A DNA stretch of 64,000 bases from Muraenolepis orangiensis (GCA_027704905.1 CM051006.1:3957271-4021270); one strand, 5' to 3'; shown: positions 9,835 to 20,840, counted from the first letter of the stretch. A program made the numbers and translations. Notes: a model not told the origin generated them from the sequence alone.

Positions 9835-9917
9835 CGAGCTGGTGCGTAGGTGGTCGTAGTAAACTTCCTCGATGGCCTGGAAGTAGATCACTGCTTTCAA
9901 CTTCCTCTCGTCAGAAT
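9835..9917 (-). pseudogene. PHLDB-like PH-domain middle exon
   Basis: Between acceptor TTTTCTAG and donor GTAAAT the - strand encodes SDERKLKAVIYFQAIEEVYY followed by DHLRTSS. This is a hallmark of the C-terminal PH domain of PHLDB (LL5) proteins. It would follow the exon at 14165-14372, but a 3.4-kb LINE and a minisatellite separate them. The final PH exons are not visible at lower coordinates, and that upstream PH exon is frameshifted. I therefore treat the locus as a decayed gene, although this exon itself is intact. The exon is missing from copy 2. Confidence 0.7.
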
Positions 9918-10139
9918 CTAGAAAACACACATATATTGCGTCAAACACACTCACTGCATCACACACATACTTATTACGTCACACACATTACATAACACAC
10001 ACAGACACACACACACAAACAAACACACACATATAACATCACACATTTATTACATCACACAGATACTTCTTTTTTTACACACATTACATCACACACACAA
10101 ACACACACACATTACATCACACATTGATGACATTGTCTA

Positions 10140-10600
10140 ACCATAATTGTCAAACCTAGTGGTCTAACCAGTAGGCTAGTGGTCTAACCAGTAGACTAGA
10201 GGTCTAACCAGTAGGCTAGTGGTCTAACCAGTAGGCTAGTGGTCTAACTAGTAGACTAGTGGTCTGACCTGTAGGCTAGTGGTCTAACCAGTAGACTAGT
10301 GGTCTGACCTGTAGGCTAGTGATCTAACCAGTGGGCTAGTGGTCTGACCTGTAGGCTAGTGATCTAATCAGTTGGCTAGTAGTCGAACAACTAGACCAGT
10401 GTTCTAAACTGTAGGCTAGTGGTCTAACCAGTAGGCTTGTGGTCTGACAAGTAGGCTAGTGGTCTAACCAGTGGGCTAGTAGTCTAACCACTAGACAAGT
10501 GGTCTAACCAGTAGACTAGTGGTCTGATCTGTAGGCTAGTTGTCTAACCAGTAGTCCAGTGGTCTTACCTGTAGGCTAGTGGTCTAACCAGTGGACTAGG
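10140..10600. repeat. 20-bp CTAGTGGTCTAACC minisatellite, left part
   Basis: These are tandem degenerate units of about 20 bp (GTAGGCTAGTGGTCTAACCA type). The array resumes at 14049-14175 after a LINE insertion. It lies in a PHLDB-like intron. In copy 2 only the right part remains (39187-39320). The preceding 9990-10140 is CA-rich with no gene. Confidence 0.9.
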
Positions 10601-13600
10601 ACAACCACGATGGCGGCGCGTAAACATTGCGACGCCCAGCGTCTGACCAGCTTTTGCAAATTAGCGGTAATATACTAATATATAATATATATAATATATA
10701 TATAATTCTTAGTCTGTTCACACAGAACAGTCTTGCTCTCATCACAAACACCCGACTCAATCTTTTTGGAATTGGATTACATCATTCTGGCAACTTAATC
10801 GGCGATCTTGAACTCCATGCTGAAACTCCGGTGAATCTCACCCCAGCACGACCGGCTGACCAGACCCATCGCCCGCAGAGGAAACGTAAACACAGGAGAG
10901 GAAGCCGCGGAGGGCTACGCGCTAGGCTAAGAGCTAACCCACATTGCCCGTTGCTACCCAGCGTTTTCCTCGCCAACGTACGATCTCTGACGAACAAAAT
11001 TGATGAACTGCGGCTGCGGATTATCAACCATAAATGCACGGATTGCAACGTGATGATTTTCACAGAAACATGGCTTAACAGCGGAATCGCCGACAGTGCT
11101 ATTGAACTAACGGGGCTCACTCTACACAGAGTAGACAGATCAGCTGAGGGCTTGTGTATCTATACTAACAAGGCTTGGTGCACAGACACTACCATCATCG
11201 AGAGCCACTGCTCTGCTAACGTAGAATACCTAATGGTTAAAAGTAGACCCTTTTACCAACCAAGGGAATTTACAGCCACCATCATAACTGCGGCTTACAT
11301 ACCTCCAGATGCTAACGCTAAGCTAGCTATGAAGGAACTGTACTCTGCTATTAACAAGCAACAGAACTCCCACCCAGAGGCAGCCTTTTTCAATCATGCC
11401 AACTTAAAGACTGTGCTCCCCAAATTTTATCAGCATGTCTCCTGTTCTACAAGAGGAGACAGAACATTAGACCATGTTTACACCAACAAGGCTGATGCTT
11501 ACAAAGCCGTCCCCCTCCCCAACCTTGGGCAGAGTGATCATGTCTCTTTGTTCATGCTGCCACTCATCAAGTGTGTGAAGCCCACCGTTAGGACAGTGAA
11601 AGTGTGATCTGTGGGAGCAGACTCTAAGTTGCAGAACCGATTTCTGCACACGGATTGGAGCCTGTTTGCCTCCCAATCTACCCTAGACTCCCACACCGAC
11701 ATCGACTCCTACGCCTCCTCTGTTTTGGATTACATCAACTCCAGCATTGACACTGTCACCACCCTCAAACAGATCACAACACACAACCCCAACCAGAAGC
11801 CAAGGATGAACATAGAGGTCCGCCTACTCCTAAAGGCACGTGACGCTGCTTTTAGGTCGGGCGATGCACTGGCCTACTGTTTAGCCAGGGCTAATCTGAA
11901 AAAGGGCATCAAGCAGGCCAAGCTCAAACACAAGCGAAGGGTTGAAGACCACTTCAACAATTCCGATCCCCGACGCATGTGGCAGGGCATCCAGGCCATC
12001 ACGGATTACAAACCCTCCAACAACTCCCCCCCAACCACCGACTTATCCCTCCCTGACAAACTCAATAATTGTTTTGCCCGCTACGACCGGAACAACCCCG
12101 AATTGCCCACCAGGGCTACTCTCCCCGTTGACCACCAACCCCTCACCCTATTCCCCACAGACGTGCGTGCGGCACTGAGCAGAACAAATGCGCATAAGGC
12201 AGCTGGTCCTGATGCCATCCCTGGTCGCGTGCTCAGGAACTGCGCTGAGCAGCTGACCGAGGTCCTTACTGACATTTTCAACTTGTCACTAGCTCAGGCA
12301 GTTGTCCCCGTGTGCTTTAAAACCACCTCCATTGTGCCAGTGCCAAAACACTCCTCTGCAGCGAGCCTCAACGACTTCCGCCCTGTTGCACTCACCCCCA
12401 TCATCATGAAGTGCTTTGAGAGGCTGGTCCTGGCTCACCTCAAATCTGGCTTGTCACCCTCACTAGATAAATACCAATTTGCCTACCGTGAGAACAGGAG
12501 CACGGAGGACACCATTTCCTCAACTCTCCGCTGTCTCCCACCTGGATGAGAGCAACACCCACGTGAGAATGATGTTCATAGACTTCAGCTCAGCATTTAA
12601 CACCATCATCCCCTCCAAACTCATCTTCAAACTTGGTGACCTCATGAAAACCAAGAACCTTGACATCAACCCCTCAGTTTGTAACTGGTTACAAGACTTC
12701 CTAACCAACAGACCCCAGTCAGTCAGGTTAGACCATCTCACCTCCTCCACCCTCACACTAAACACCGGCATTCCACAAGGCTATGTGCTGAGCCCTCTCC
12801 TCTACTCCCTCTTCACCCACGACTGCACTCCTATACATGGTACAAACACCATCATCAAGTTTGCTTACGACACAACGGTGGTGGGCCTCATCCTACAGCC
12901 TACAGGGAGGAGGTCCAGCACCTGGTGGCGTGGTGCGCTGACAACAACCTGGCCCTCAACACCAAGAAGACCAAGGAGCTCATTGTCGACTTCAGGAAGA
13001 CCAGAGCTGGCGCACACGCCCCCATCCTCATCAACGGAGTGGAGGTTGAGCGTGTCTCCAGCTTCAAATTCCTGGGGGTCCACATCTCCAAGGACCTCTC
13101 CTGGTCCCTCAATACTGCCTCACTGGTAAAGAAGGCTCACCAGCGTCTCTTCTTCCTGCCCACCTGTCACCTCAGATTCTGGTGAACTTTTACTGGTGTG
13201 CTATTGAAAGAATCCTCACCAACTGCATCACAGTGGGGTACGGCAACAGCACTGTTTCCGACCGGAAAGCGCTGCAGAGGGTGGTGAAAATGCATCGTTG
13301 GACTTCCCCTACCTGCAATAAACACTACCCACCACAAACGGTGTCTGAGGAAGGCACAAAAAATAGTGGATGACCCCTCTCACCCCAACCATGGACTGTT
13401 TGCCCTCCTCCCCTCCGGGAGGCGCTATAGAAACCTCTGTTCCAAGTCAAGCAGGCTTAGGAACAGCTTCTTCCCCTCAGCTGTCATCTCCCTGAACTCT
13501 GCACCACGAAGACAGCCCCCCCCCCCCCCTGCTGCCCCCCCCCCTGCCCCATACCTCTGCTCAACACCTATAACAATCACCACCAATGTCTCTGACTAAC

Positions 13601-14048
13601 TGTAAAAAATGAACTACCTTCCTCTCTATAGTTTACATATTTATTACTAAGATACCTGTTCACTGTACCTGCAATATATATTTAAATCTGTTGATAGAAC
13701 TGCTCCTACTCCTGTATATCCAATATATGCCATACATTTATACATGCTCACTTGTATATACATTTACATCTATATATTTGTATCCTGCTTTCAATAATAG
13801 CATACCCCTGATCACTACGTTAAATGATCACTTACCTGTATATACATATACCTATTATTATGCTCATATCACATTTATACCTAGACTGTCTTTTGACCTG
13901 TAAATTTAAACTGTAAATGATACTATATTACCATGCACTTTACTGCAACATTTGCACTCTAGTTAGATGTTAAATTAGTTTCGCTGTACTGTACTTGTGC
14001 TGTGCAATGACAATAAATAAAAATCTAATCTAATCTAATCTAATCTAA
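10600..14048 (+). mobile_element. CR1/Rex1-like LINE, near full length, inactive
   Basis: The element begins in the GATGGCGGCGCG leader inside the minisatellite and ends with an (ATCTA)n tail. An APE endonuclease (10627-11607, FLANVRSLTNKIDELRLRI, FTETWL, QSDHV) is followed after a TGA by the linker/RT region (11611-12549). A frameshift leads into the RT core (12550-13185: FIDFSSAFNTIIPSKL, GIPQGYVLSPLLYSLFTHD). The catalytic box reads KFAYDTT where FADD is expected, so one catalytic Asp is replaced by Tyr. The 3' UTR is AT-rich. The clade is inferred from protein motifs only. Confidence 0.85.
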
Positions 14049-14175
14049 CTAGTGGTCTGACCTGTAGGCCTGTGGTCTAACCAGTGGACTAGTGGTCTGA
14101 CCTGTAGGCAAATGGTCTAACCTGTATTGGAGGCTAGTGGTCTAACCAGTGGACTAGTGGTCTAACCTGCATCAT
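14049..14175. repeat. 20-bp minisatellite, right part
   Basis: This continues the 10140-10600 array on the far side of the LINE. Units read CTAGTGGTCTGACCTGTAGG. It abuts the end of the PHLDB-like PH exon, where no intact splice donor remains. Confidence 0.85.
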
Positions 14176-14372
14176 AGGCTAGTCTCCTGTGGTCCATGTC
14201 AAAGAGGAACCATCTCCTTCCAGGTTTTGACGCGACCTCCCTGCTTGGTGAGGAAGCCAGCGCACCGGCGGCTGGTCATGCGTAGGCCTGGGCATCCTGA
14301 CACGCCATGACCCAGCGACTCCATGTGTGCACGCAGGTCAAAGATCAGAGCCAGGAAGAAGGGAAGGTTGCG
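14165..14372 (-). pseudogene. PHLDB-like exon, start of PH domain, frameshifted
   Basis: After a pyrimidine-rich acceptor (CTTTTCGACAG) the - strand reads NLPFFLALIFDLRAHMESLG, then MTSRRCAGFLTKQGGRVKTW, matching the PHLDB1/PHLDB3 linker and PH-domain start. Where the family has WKKRWF, two nucleotides are missing. The frame stops, while WFLFDMDHRRLAY continues in the next frame. The same lesion is present in copy 2 (39302-39510), so it predates the duplication. The exon phase also does not match the upstream exon at 14482-14690. I infer a PHLDB-like pseudogene. Confidence 0.7.
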
Positions 14373-14481
14373 CTGTCGAAAAGAAAAAAAAGCAGTTTAT
14401 AAAGCTTTATAATTCCTCTTTCTGAGTTCAGCAGGTAAGGGTTAGACAGTAAATACAGAATCTCACTACCCTGGCACTGAC

Positions 14482-14690
14482 CTCATCTTGATCTGATTGG
14501 TGGGTATCTCCGGTGAGGCGGCGCCTGAGGTGGAGGGCACAGGGCTCTTAGAGTGGGGTCTGTCTGGAGGATGAAGAATGTATTTTCTGGGAGAACTAGG
14601 CTCCTTCAGCCTCCTCCTCTCTCGTTCTGTCTCCTCCTTCTCCTCTTCCTCCTCCTCCACCTCCTCAAACACCAACCTCCGCTGCACCTT
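14482..14690 (-). pseudogene. PHLDB-like exon, acidic coiled-coil region
   Basis: The exon lies between acceptor TTTTGCAG and donor GTCAGT. It encodes KVQRRLVFEEVEEEEEEKEE followed by a basic Ser/Pro segment (SSPRKYILHPPDRPHSK, PVPSTSGAASPEIPTNQ). The reading frame is open throughout. Its place between a coiled-coil exon (14925-15012) and the PH exon (14165) supports the PHLDB assignment. The copy at 39620-39831 has one extra codon. Confidence 0.6.
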
Positions 14691-14924
14691 CTGCAAAATC
14701 ACAGTATAGAAAATAAGTAGCAGCATGCATATATATAGTAAAGTATAGTGTGCCTAGTATTGTGTGCCTAGCATATCCAGCCTAGCTTAGTGTATCTAGC
14801 CTAGTGCTTCATAAACGGCTTAGCGTATGTAGCCTAGTGGAGCATACCTAGCCTAACGTTGCGTATTGTGCCTAGCATGCCTAGCGTAGCGTGTGTTTGT
14901 GGTGGCTCTATGCTTCAGGCTCAC

Positions 14925-15012
14925 CCTCTCTCTTAGCAGCCTCTCCTTCTCAGCCCTTGCAGCCTGCAGCCTCCTGTCCATCTCCAGCAGGTCGTCTAGC
15001 CCCAGGGACGGA
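14925..15012 (-). pseudogene. PHLDB-like exon, coiled coil
   Basis: The exon lies between acceptor CTGTAG and donor GTGAGC and encodes SLGLDDLLEMDRRLQAARAE followed by KERLLRER. This is a charged heptad-rich coiled coil typical of PHLDB proteins just upstream of the PH domain. It is open and 88 bp long, and is duplicated at 40066-40153. Upstream exons on the - strand are not recognisable: a GTATA minisatellite begins at once. Gene status is inferred from the frameshifted PH exon. Confidence 0.6.
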
Positions 15013-15044
15013 CTACAGCAGCAGGAGAACACAGGGCTTAGTTT

Positions 15045-15530
15045 GTAATAACGGTATAACAGGATATAGATATATATATAACATGGCATAACAAGGTATA
15101 ACAGGGTATAGAAGACTATAGAAGAGAATAGCAGGGCATAGAGGTGCATAGCAGGGTACAACAGGATATACAGAGGGATAACAGGGTGTAGAGGGGTATA
15201 ACAGTGTAGAGCAGTGTATAACAGTGTATAGCATGGTTTAAACACAGTACAGCAGGGTAGACCAGTGTAAAGCAGGGTATAGCAAGGCATAGAGGGGTAT
15301 AACCGGGCATAGAGGGGTGTGACAGGGTATAGAGGGGTGTAACAGGGTATAGATAAGATTATATTAGATTCAAATAGAGAGGTGTAACAGCGTATACAAA
15401 GGTATTGAGCGGTATAATAGGGTATAGTGGGGTATAATAGGGTATAGAGGGGTGTAACAGGGTATAACAAGGTAAAGAGGGGTGTAACATTGTATAGAGG
15501 GGTGTAACAGGGTATAGAGGGGTATCACAG
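15045..15530. repeat. GTATAACAGGG minisatellite (short allele)
   Basis: About 0.5 kb of degenerate 10/20-bp units (GGGTATAGAGGGGTGTAACA type). The homologous array in copy 2 (40195-42500) is nearly five times longer. Long ORFs such as the 205-aa - strand frame are repeat artefacts. Confidence 0.9.
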
Positions 15531-16245
15531 AGAGAGACATTTTTCATTATGAGAGGGTTTAAACTTACTAATATTAGCAAGAAACTGAAATGGAAAGGTT
15601 TGTAGACATTTGAGAACCTCTGGCTCAGACCAAAGACCAAATTCAGCCCTGCCCTTATATGGGGGCAGCCCTGCCCAAATAGGATTTTAAGCCCTGTCCA
15701 AATCTGGACATTCACCATGCTTTCTTTCAAAATGATTTGTATTGGTTTTATAGCAGATACAGTAACAAGTGGCAGTTTCTAACAATAACAATAACAAAAC
15801 CATATACATAGATAGATCATAATAAATCATAATAATAATTAATCAAAATAATAAAAGAAAATAATATTAATAATCATTTAAAAAAAAACAGCCATACAGG
15901 GTAGTAGTTTCTATAAAAACACCATATATTAGAAGGCTCAAGAGTGCCTGGCTATAATGAGTTGAATGTTGGAAGTCAAGGGCGAGAGCACCATCCAGCT
16001 AAGGCTCCACCACAATGTTAGGCCTTTGAATATATTCAAGAATCACCTTGAGCTGAGAGAGGCCTGTCCTGGTGATGGTTGTCATGATGGTTGCCGTGGG
16101 GATGTTGCCCCACGGCAACATGATGTTGTTGTTGGAGGTCAGGTGACTGGAGGTCAGGTGACTGGAGGTCAGGTGACTGGAAGGAGAGAGGAGTGTAGAG
16201 GGAGGGGAAGAGGATTAAACACACCCTGACTAGCGTGCACACAGC
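15531..16245. other. Unassigned sequence
   Basis: AT-rich, with an A-rich/TAA-rich patch at 15770-15890. A segment at 15930-16130 is conserved in copy 2 (42745-42955). Short ORFs exist in both copies, but I recognise no protein family and see no splice-supported gene. Confidence 0.5.

Positions 16246-16308
<63 letters not shown>
16246..16308. repeat. (GT)n microsatellite
   Basis: About 60 bp of pure GT repeat. Confidence 0.97.
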
Positions 16309-16309
<1 letters not shown>

Positions 16310-16759
16310 CTATATATTACAGTGTTACTATATGACTACTCCTTTACAATATACACAATGCCAGATACTTCGCCAAGTACTTCTTATAAAGACACCCTTT
16401 AAAATAGTACTAAATGACCTGTCTCTGTATTCAATGTCTAACCCCTACCTGTTAGTTAATGATCTGTCTCTGTGTTCACTGTCTAACCCCTACCTGCCCC
16501 TAATGACCTGTTTCTGTATTCACTGTCTTTGTTGTGATTCCAGCGTCACACCACTCTCCTCTCCAGCCACGCTCCTCTGCCTCCCCCTCTCTGCCACCTG
16601 GGGTTACTACACCCAGAACACTCCGTCCCAGAAGACCGTAGTCACGTCAGCGCACCTGTTCCCTATTCCCAATCAGGCTCCCTATTTAGTGTCCACTCCC
16701 CTGTCACTCGTTGCCAGAACTTTCCCGTTGTTCAACCCGAGACTCTCTGGCAATACTCC

Positions 16760-17263
16760 TGTGGTGTAAATCAAGAAAATGCATGTGTATTTCATATGAA
16801 TACTACATATATTTGGGTGAATTTAGAAGTGTGTATTCATGTGTTAAAAGGGTTCCCATGTACCCCATCCTTTAGATAATTAGAGTGATGGCACAAATGT
16901 ATTTAAGATAACGATCGCGAAGCACGGTCTGGTGGGGAAATGACGACCAGGACCACGCGAAGACCAGACAGAGTTTCAACAGGTTGAATAGGTGTTGGAT
17001 CCGAGAAGCGGGAGACTTTCGGGTGAACTACTGTACAGCTAACTGGTTATCCGGTCTGTCGGGTGGAGATCTCGGGCTCCCTATTCCATGGAATATTGTA
17101 GTGAAATGTATTGTATCAAAGCAGTCTTAATTAAATATTTTATTATTCTAAATTCTCTTTTGATTAGTTTGTTACGCACGGCTCTTCTCCGTTTCCCAGG
17201 TTGGAGCACAGTTAATATGTGTATCCGAGGATCGGACAATAGAGCAAAGATCTGAACACGACA
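16760..17263. mobile_element. Solo LTR (504 bp)
   Basis: It begins TGTGGTGTAAATC and ends GAACACGACA, and is flanked by CTCC (16756-16759 and 17264-17267), a 4-bp target duplication. There is no internal coding region. The family is not determined. The sequence on both sides (about 16540-16759 and 17268-17480) reads as one continuous, itself LTR-like repeat that I could not delimit. Confidence 0.7.
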
Positions 17264-17637
17264 CTCCTCCGTGGTTCCCCGTGAAGAACCTGTCCCGATC
17301 TTCCATGGATTCCTGGTATTTCCTCGTTGGACTATTTTTCTTGTTGGATTTTTCTACTTATCTTTTTACCCCCTGGATGTTTTTGTGTTTGTTTTTGGAC
17401 TTCATCCTTCTCCCCGCAGCACGTTATACAACACCCCCTGTTTGGATTTCCCTTTCGCACTCACGTAAGTCGCATTACACATTGTAATATTACTATTTAC
17501 ACACACACAGTTGATTGTTCACACTTCATAGCATTATTTACATTGGAGCAATATCCTAAAGAATGCACTCGCCTTGATGAGTATAAAATAACAATTTAAA
17601 AAATGTTTTACTACTTGCTTACTAGGTGCAGTGGTTT

Positions 17638-17641
<4 letters not shown>

Positions 17642-17732
<91 letters not shown>
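17642..17732. repeat. (CT)n microsatellite next to FN3 exon
   Basis: About 90 bp of CT ending in CCAG directly before the FN3-like exon, acting as an extreme polypyrimidine tract. Confidence 0.97.
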
Positions 17733-17733
<1 letters not shown>

Positions 17734-17735
17734 GG

Positions 17736-17971
17736 TCCCTCTATCTTAGAATCCAGTCTCTTACCCAACCTGGAAGGGACGGCTGAGAGGACCAGCTCTA
17801 GATCCAACCATCGGCCGGTCCAGTGAGTTCCCCTCACTGGAGTTCCGCTCCATCCCGGTTCTGCTCAGAGTGCGTGTATCCTGAACCTGGACCCAAAGTA
17901 CCACTTCAGGGTCGTTCCCAGTGCTGGGAGAACGGTGGGAGAACCGTCCAAGCAGCAACGGATTGGACCAG
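17736..17971 (+). pseudogene. FN3-like exon of VSIG10L-like receptor, copy 1 (frameshifted)
   Basis: The exon follows a (CT)n-CCAG acceptor and ends at GTACAG. It encodes RGPALDPTIGRSSEFPSLEF, then after a break ILNLDP and YHFRVVPSAGRTVGEPSKQQ, an FN3-like strand pattern. Compared with the reverse copy at 1000-1170, it lacks 10 nt after FRSI, which shifts the frame. It also lacks 6 nt before YHFRV. A TAG precedes the aligned region in the same frame. The exon is therefore probably non-functional, although the downstream transmembrane and tail exons are intact. The VSIG10L-like label is an inference. Confidence 0.5.
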
Positions 17972-18086
17972 GTACAGCACCCTAACCCCCAATAACCAAC
18001 CATAGCTCTACTAACCCTACTTTCCCTACTGCCCTAGTAATCATTACAAATACTAACCCTAGTAAACCCTACCCTACTAACCCCAG

Positions 18087-18436
18087 GCACTGGTCTGAGC
18101 GGTGCAGCGATCGCTGGGATAGCGGAGGGGATCCCCTGCAGCCTCCTGGCTCTCTTCACCTTCACAGCTCTGCTCTACCTCAGCGTCTCCTACTGCAAGA
18201 ACACAGGTAAGACTCCTCCTGCTGCTCCTCCTCCAGCGCTCTCCCCCCTCCCCCTCCACCTTCAGCTCCACCTCCCACTCCCCCTCCACCTCCACCTCCA
18301 CCTCCACCTCCCCCTCCCCCTCCCCCTCCACCTCCACCTTCACCTACTCCTCGACTTTCTCCTCCTCCTTCACCTCTTTCTCCTCATATCTCAATACCTT
18401 CCAACATGGAGGCACTTGCTGTCCATCTCACTGTTA

Positions 18437-18527
<91 letters not shown>

Positions 18528-18576
18528 GACAACCCAAATATCCTGTGTCTCAGGCTGTTGAGAAGATCAGAAACAT

Positions 18577-18653
<77 letters not shown>

Positions 18654-19037
18654 GGCAAGTTGTTAAATGTTTGGATTAGTAGGGATGGGGCAACTTTTGA
18701 GGTTTTAGACTTTGGTTTTGGATGTAATGTGTTTTGGGGTTAGGGTTCAGCTTAGGGTATGAAGTAACCTGTTCTCTGTTCTTGCAGGCGGTAGCCAGCC
18801 AGCCTGATTCTGAGATGCCAGACTACAACAAACTCCAGGTGAACAGATCACAACATCATCATCATCCTCACTCAGCTTCCTGTCCACGTACCGTGTGATG
18901 TCACTAACATTTCTCTCTTTTAGGATTCATCTGAAATGTCATTGGCCGTCCCAACGTATGTCCCGCCTCCTCCTGTCAGATTTGAACAACTGTTTAAAGA
19001 AACAAAAATCTATCCTTTTGTACATGTATGTGAGTGA
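18087..19037 (+). CDS. Transmembrane and tail exons of VSIG10L-like receptor, copy 1
   Basis: Four consecutive exons keep phase. 18087-18206 encodes SGAAIAGIAEGIPCSLLALF plus TFTALLYLSVSYCKNT, a transmembrane helix. 18528-18565 encodes GQPKYPVSQAVEK. 18788-18838 encodes AVASQPDSEMPDYNKLQ. 18924-19037 encodes DSSEMSLAVPTYVPPPPVRF and ends FVHVCE-stop. The 38-bp exon has AT where the donor GT should be (18566-18567), whereas copy 2 has GT, so normal splicing is probably lost. The Ig/FN3-TM organisation beside Siglec-like genes suggests VSIG10L, whose human gene lies in the SIGLEC region of chromosome 19. That synteny argument is from memory and the identity is tentative. Confidence 0.55.
18235..18345. 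repeat. CCTCCA/CCCCCT polypyrimidine minisatellite
   Basis: A short tandem of CCTCCACCT-type units in the intron after the transmembrane exon. It is about twice as long in copy 2 (44030-44255). Confidence 0.85.
18438..18525. repeat. (CT)n microsatellite
   Basis: About 88 bp of CT that forms the acceptor tract (CTCAG) of the 38-bp exon at 18528. Confidence 0.97.
18575..18651. repeat. (CA)n microsatellite
   Basis: About 77 bp of CA beginning roughly 10 bp after the 38-bp exon. The copy 2 homologue is longer (44467-44588). Confidence 0.97.
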
Positions 19038-19336
19038 GTGTATGTGTGTGTGGTGTGCACACTATTCACACATCATAGTTTATAGTGTCATGTATTTGTA
19101 AACAAAAATGTATTAAAAAAATATTATATTATCTTATCTTAATGTTAGTTTGTTAATAAAAAATGAGACTATTTATATTTAATTTATATCAACCAATTCA
19201 AAAACGGATTGTTTTTCTGAATGACAGTAGTAACAGTAACTATTTGTTGAAGGATGAATGAGGTGAAACCGAAAATGAATAAACTAACCCTAACCCAACA
19301 ATCAGGTTTTAGATTGTGGTTTAAGATAATGATCTG
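19038..19336. other. Unassigned 3' flank
   Basis: AT-rich sequence after the receptor stop codon, with TTAATAAAAAATG motifs at 19150-19170. It is conserved in copy 2 (44958-45200). I see no gene. Confidence 0.5.
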
Positions 19337-19608
19337 GGGTGCGTTTCCCGAAGCCTTCTTAACGCTACGTCATTCGTAAGTTCCACCTTAAGTTCCACCT
19401 TAACTTCTCGCCGTGTTTCCCGAAACGTTCTTAGCTAAGTATACCTTCCGTAAGTAACACTTTCGTAGGGCAGGTCTGGAGCTCTCTTAACTCCACCTTA
19501 GCGATGTTGTCAGCTCTCTCCGCTAGTGGCCACCACTGTTCCGACCCGCAAGTCTCTGAAATCAGCTGTTGGCCTAGTTTTATTTCAATCTGTGAATCAA
19601 TATGTAGT

Positions 19609-19854
19609 TCATAACGGTAATAATATACAACAAAAATACCACATTAATGGGAATGTTTTCATGCCGAAATTGTACATTACGGTGGATACATTTTGCACTT
19701 TATTGAACATGAAATCGCCTCTTAAACTCCTAAAACTCGAAAACAGTGCTCGAAAACAGTCTTCACGATTCAGCGCCACCTCATCCAGCATGACCTCCAT
19801 CTCCACATTGGTGACGCTGGCGGACCGCTTTTTGCGATGTTTTTGCCCTGACAT
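19609..19854 (-). pseudogene. Myb/SANT-like (NAIF1-type) ORF, truncated
   Basis: This - strand ORF of 81 codons starts MSGQKHRKKRSASVTNVEME and continues VMLDEVALNREDCF, resembling the first helices of the Myb/SANT-like DNA-binding domain of Harbinger accessory proteins. The rest diverges and no second part was found. Its location within a Harbinger-type element supports the reading. The similarity is short, so this is a moderate call. Confidence 0.45.
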
Positions 19855-19855
19855 C

Positions 19856-20075
19856 AGTGGCGTAGCGGAGGCCCCCGCAGACCCCGCGGTGCGGGGGAGC
19901 CCCGGAGTTTAGGAGCCCCCCCCCCCCCCCCCCTACCTGTTAAGTTGCTAGGCACCACGGTTTGACTGGCCATCTGGCATACCTGCCGGCCCGGACCACC
20001 ACCCTACCGTCGGACTTCACGATCGCGACCCCCCCCCCCCCCCGTTGGACTTCATGACCTGCGGGGGAGCACCGA
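19856..20075. mobile_element. hAT-like MITE fragment with G/C tracts
   Basis: It starts CAGTGGCGTAGCGGAGG, the type of terminus seen in hAT-Tip100-like elements, followed by long C tracts (19918-19933 and 20030-20043). No matching 3' end was found, so it is truncated. Confidence 0.4.
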
Positions 20076-20764
20076 AATATTGCGCAACACCATTGCCTGA
20101 CATATCTAATGTTACATATCTAATGTTCATTTCTTGTTGGTGCGCTTTTATTGAAATTGTCAGCCAATCAGAGAGAATTGTGAACTACACCAGTTATGTG
20201 ATGGGGCTGCTGGTTAATCAACCCTAATTGCAAAGTTATTTAAGGCACCATGACAATGATATAAAAAATATTTAAATCAACCTTTTCTTGCCAAATAAGG
20301 TGTACTGGTAGGTGGCGTAATTTGCTGAGGTGGTGTAGCGGGAAGAGGCTTGATATCACAATCTGAGGTGGCGGGCTCGTGCCACCTGTAGGCAATCATT
20401 AGATTTACGGTTTGATAATTGAGTTTGTAAGTTTTAAATTCTATGAATATGTTCTCAGTCATGATAAATGCAATGTTCTTTAGTATTCCTGCAGTGTTTT
20501 ATTGATAAAACTCTCATAACGCGGTGAAACAGTCGCTACCTGGAGTGAAAAGTCGATTCTCGAGTCATCGATTTCAGCGCAACGTCGGACGTAAGAAGGT
20601 ATACCTTAAGCAGCCGCCTGAGGGATAGTTCGTGGAACACACGTAGAACAGTAAACAACTTTAGTAAGGTATACCTTTCAAGTCTTCGTAACACGCTAAG
20701 AGACAACGTTATCGGGAAACCCACCCCTGTTGGCTAAATAAGTATCCTTGACTAGTATGACTAG

Positions 20765-20840
20765 AGAAGACATAAGGGATTGAACTCTGCACCTTTATGC
20801 TGAGATCCAAGCACACTAGCCACTACTAGACAACCAAGTC
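20765..20840 (-). repeat. tRNA-derived sequence, copy 1
   Basis: The - strand has an A-box-like TAGTAGTGGCTAG and a B-box GAGTTCAATCC in tRNA-like order. It is duplicated at about 45235-45310. A second, similar B-box (AAGTTCAATTCCC) lies at about 20950-21005. The surrounding 20730-21575 shows no protein gene. Confidence 0.4.

Larger units (their letters stand above)
19337..20726. mobile_element. Harbinger-superfamily insertion (1.39 kb), copy 1 only
   Basis: The ends are GGGTGCGTTTCCCG and CGGGAAACCCACCC, inverted with one mismatch. They are flanked by CTG (19334-19336 and 20727-20729), matching the CWG target preference of this superfamily. Copy 2 (around 45203) reads GATCTGTTGG with no insertion, an empty site. 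Inside lie a Myb/SANT-like ORF remnant and another transposon fragment. No transposase is visible, so it is non-autonomous. Confidence 0.8.

Noticed and set aside
10140..10600. CRISPR-like array of regularly spaced repeats
   Set aside because: Units are contiguous degenerate minisatellite copies with no unique spacers, in a vertebrate intron. No cas genes are present.
15174..15192. Resemblance to the I-SceI homing endonuclease site (AGGGATAACAGGGT)
   Set aside because: It arises from the GTATAACAGGG minisatellite. Several positions of the 18-bp site differ and no homing endonuclease or intron is present.
15966..16229. Possible conserved gene shared by both copies (MLEVKGESTIQLRLHHN..)
   Set aside because: The conservation is explained by the segmental duplication. 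The two frames diverge quickly and no family or splice signals are recognisable.
16251..16769. 172-aa + strand ORF beginning in the (GT)n tract
   Set aside because: It begins with translated GT repeat and continues through repeat sequence cut by a solo LTR. No domain is visible.
17626..17826. Ser/Leu-rich ORF over the (CT)n tract and the His/Thr ORFs over (CA)n at 18416-18679 and 44303-44680
   Set aside because: They are microsatellite translations. The real coding content there is the short receptor exons in a spliced frame.
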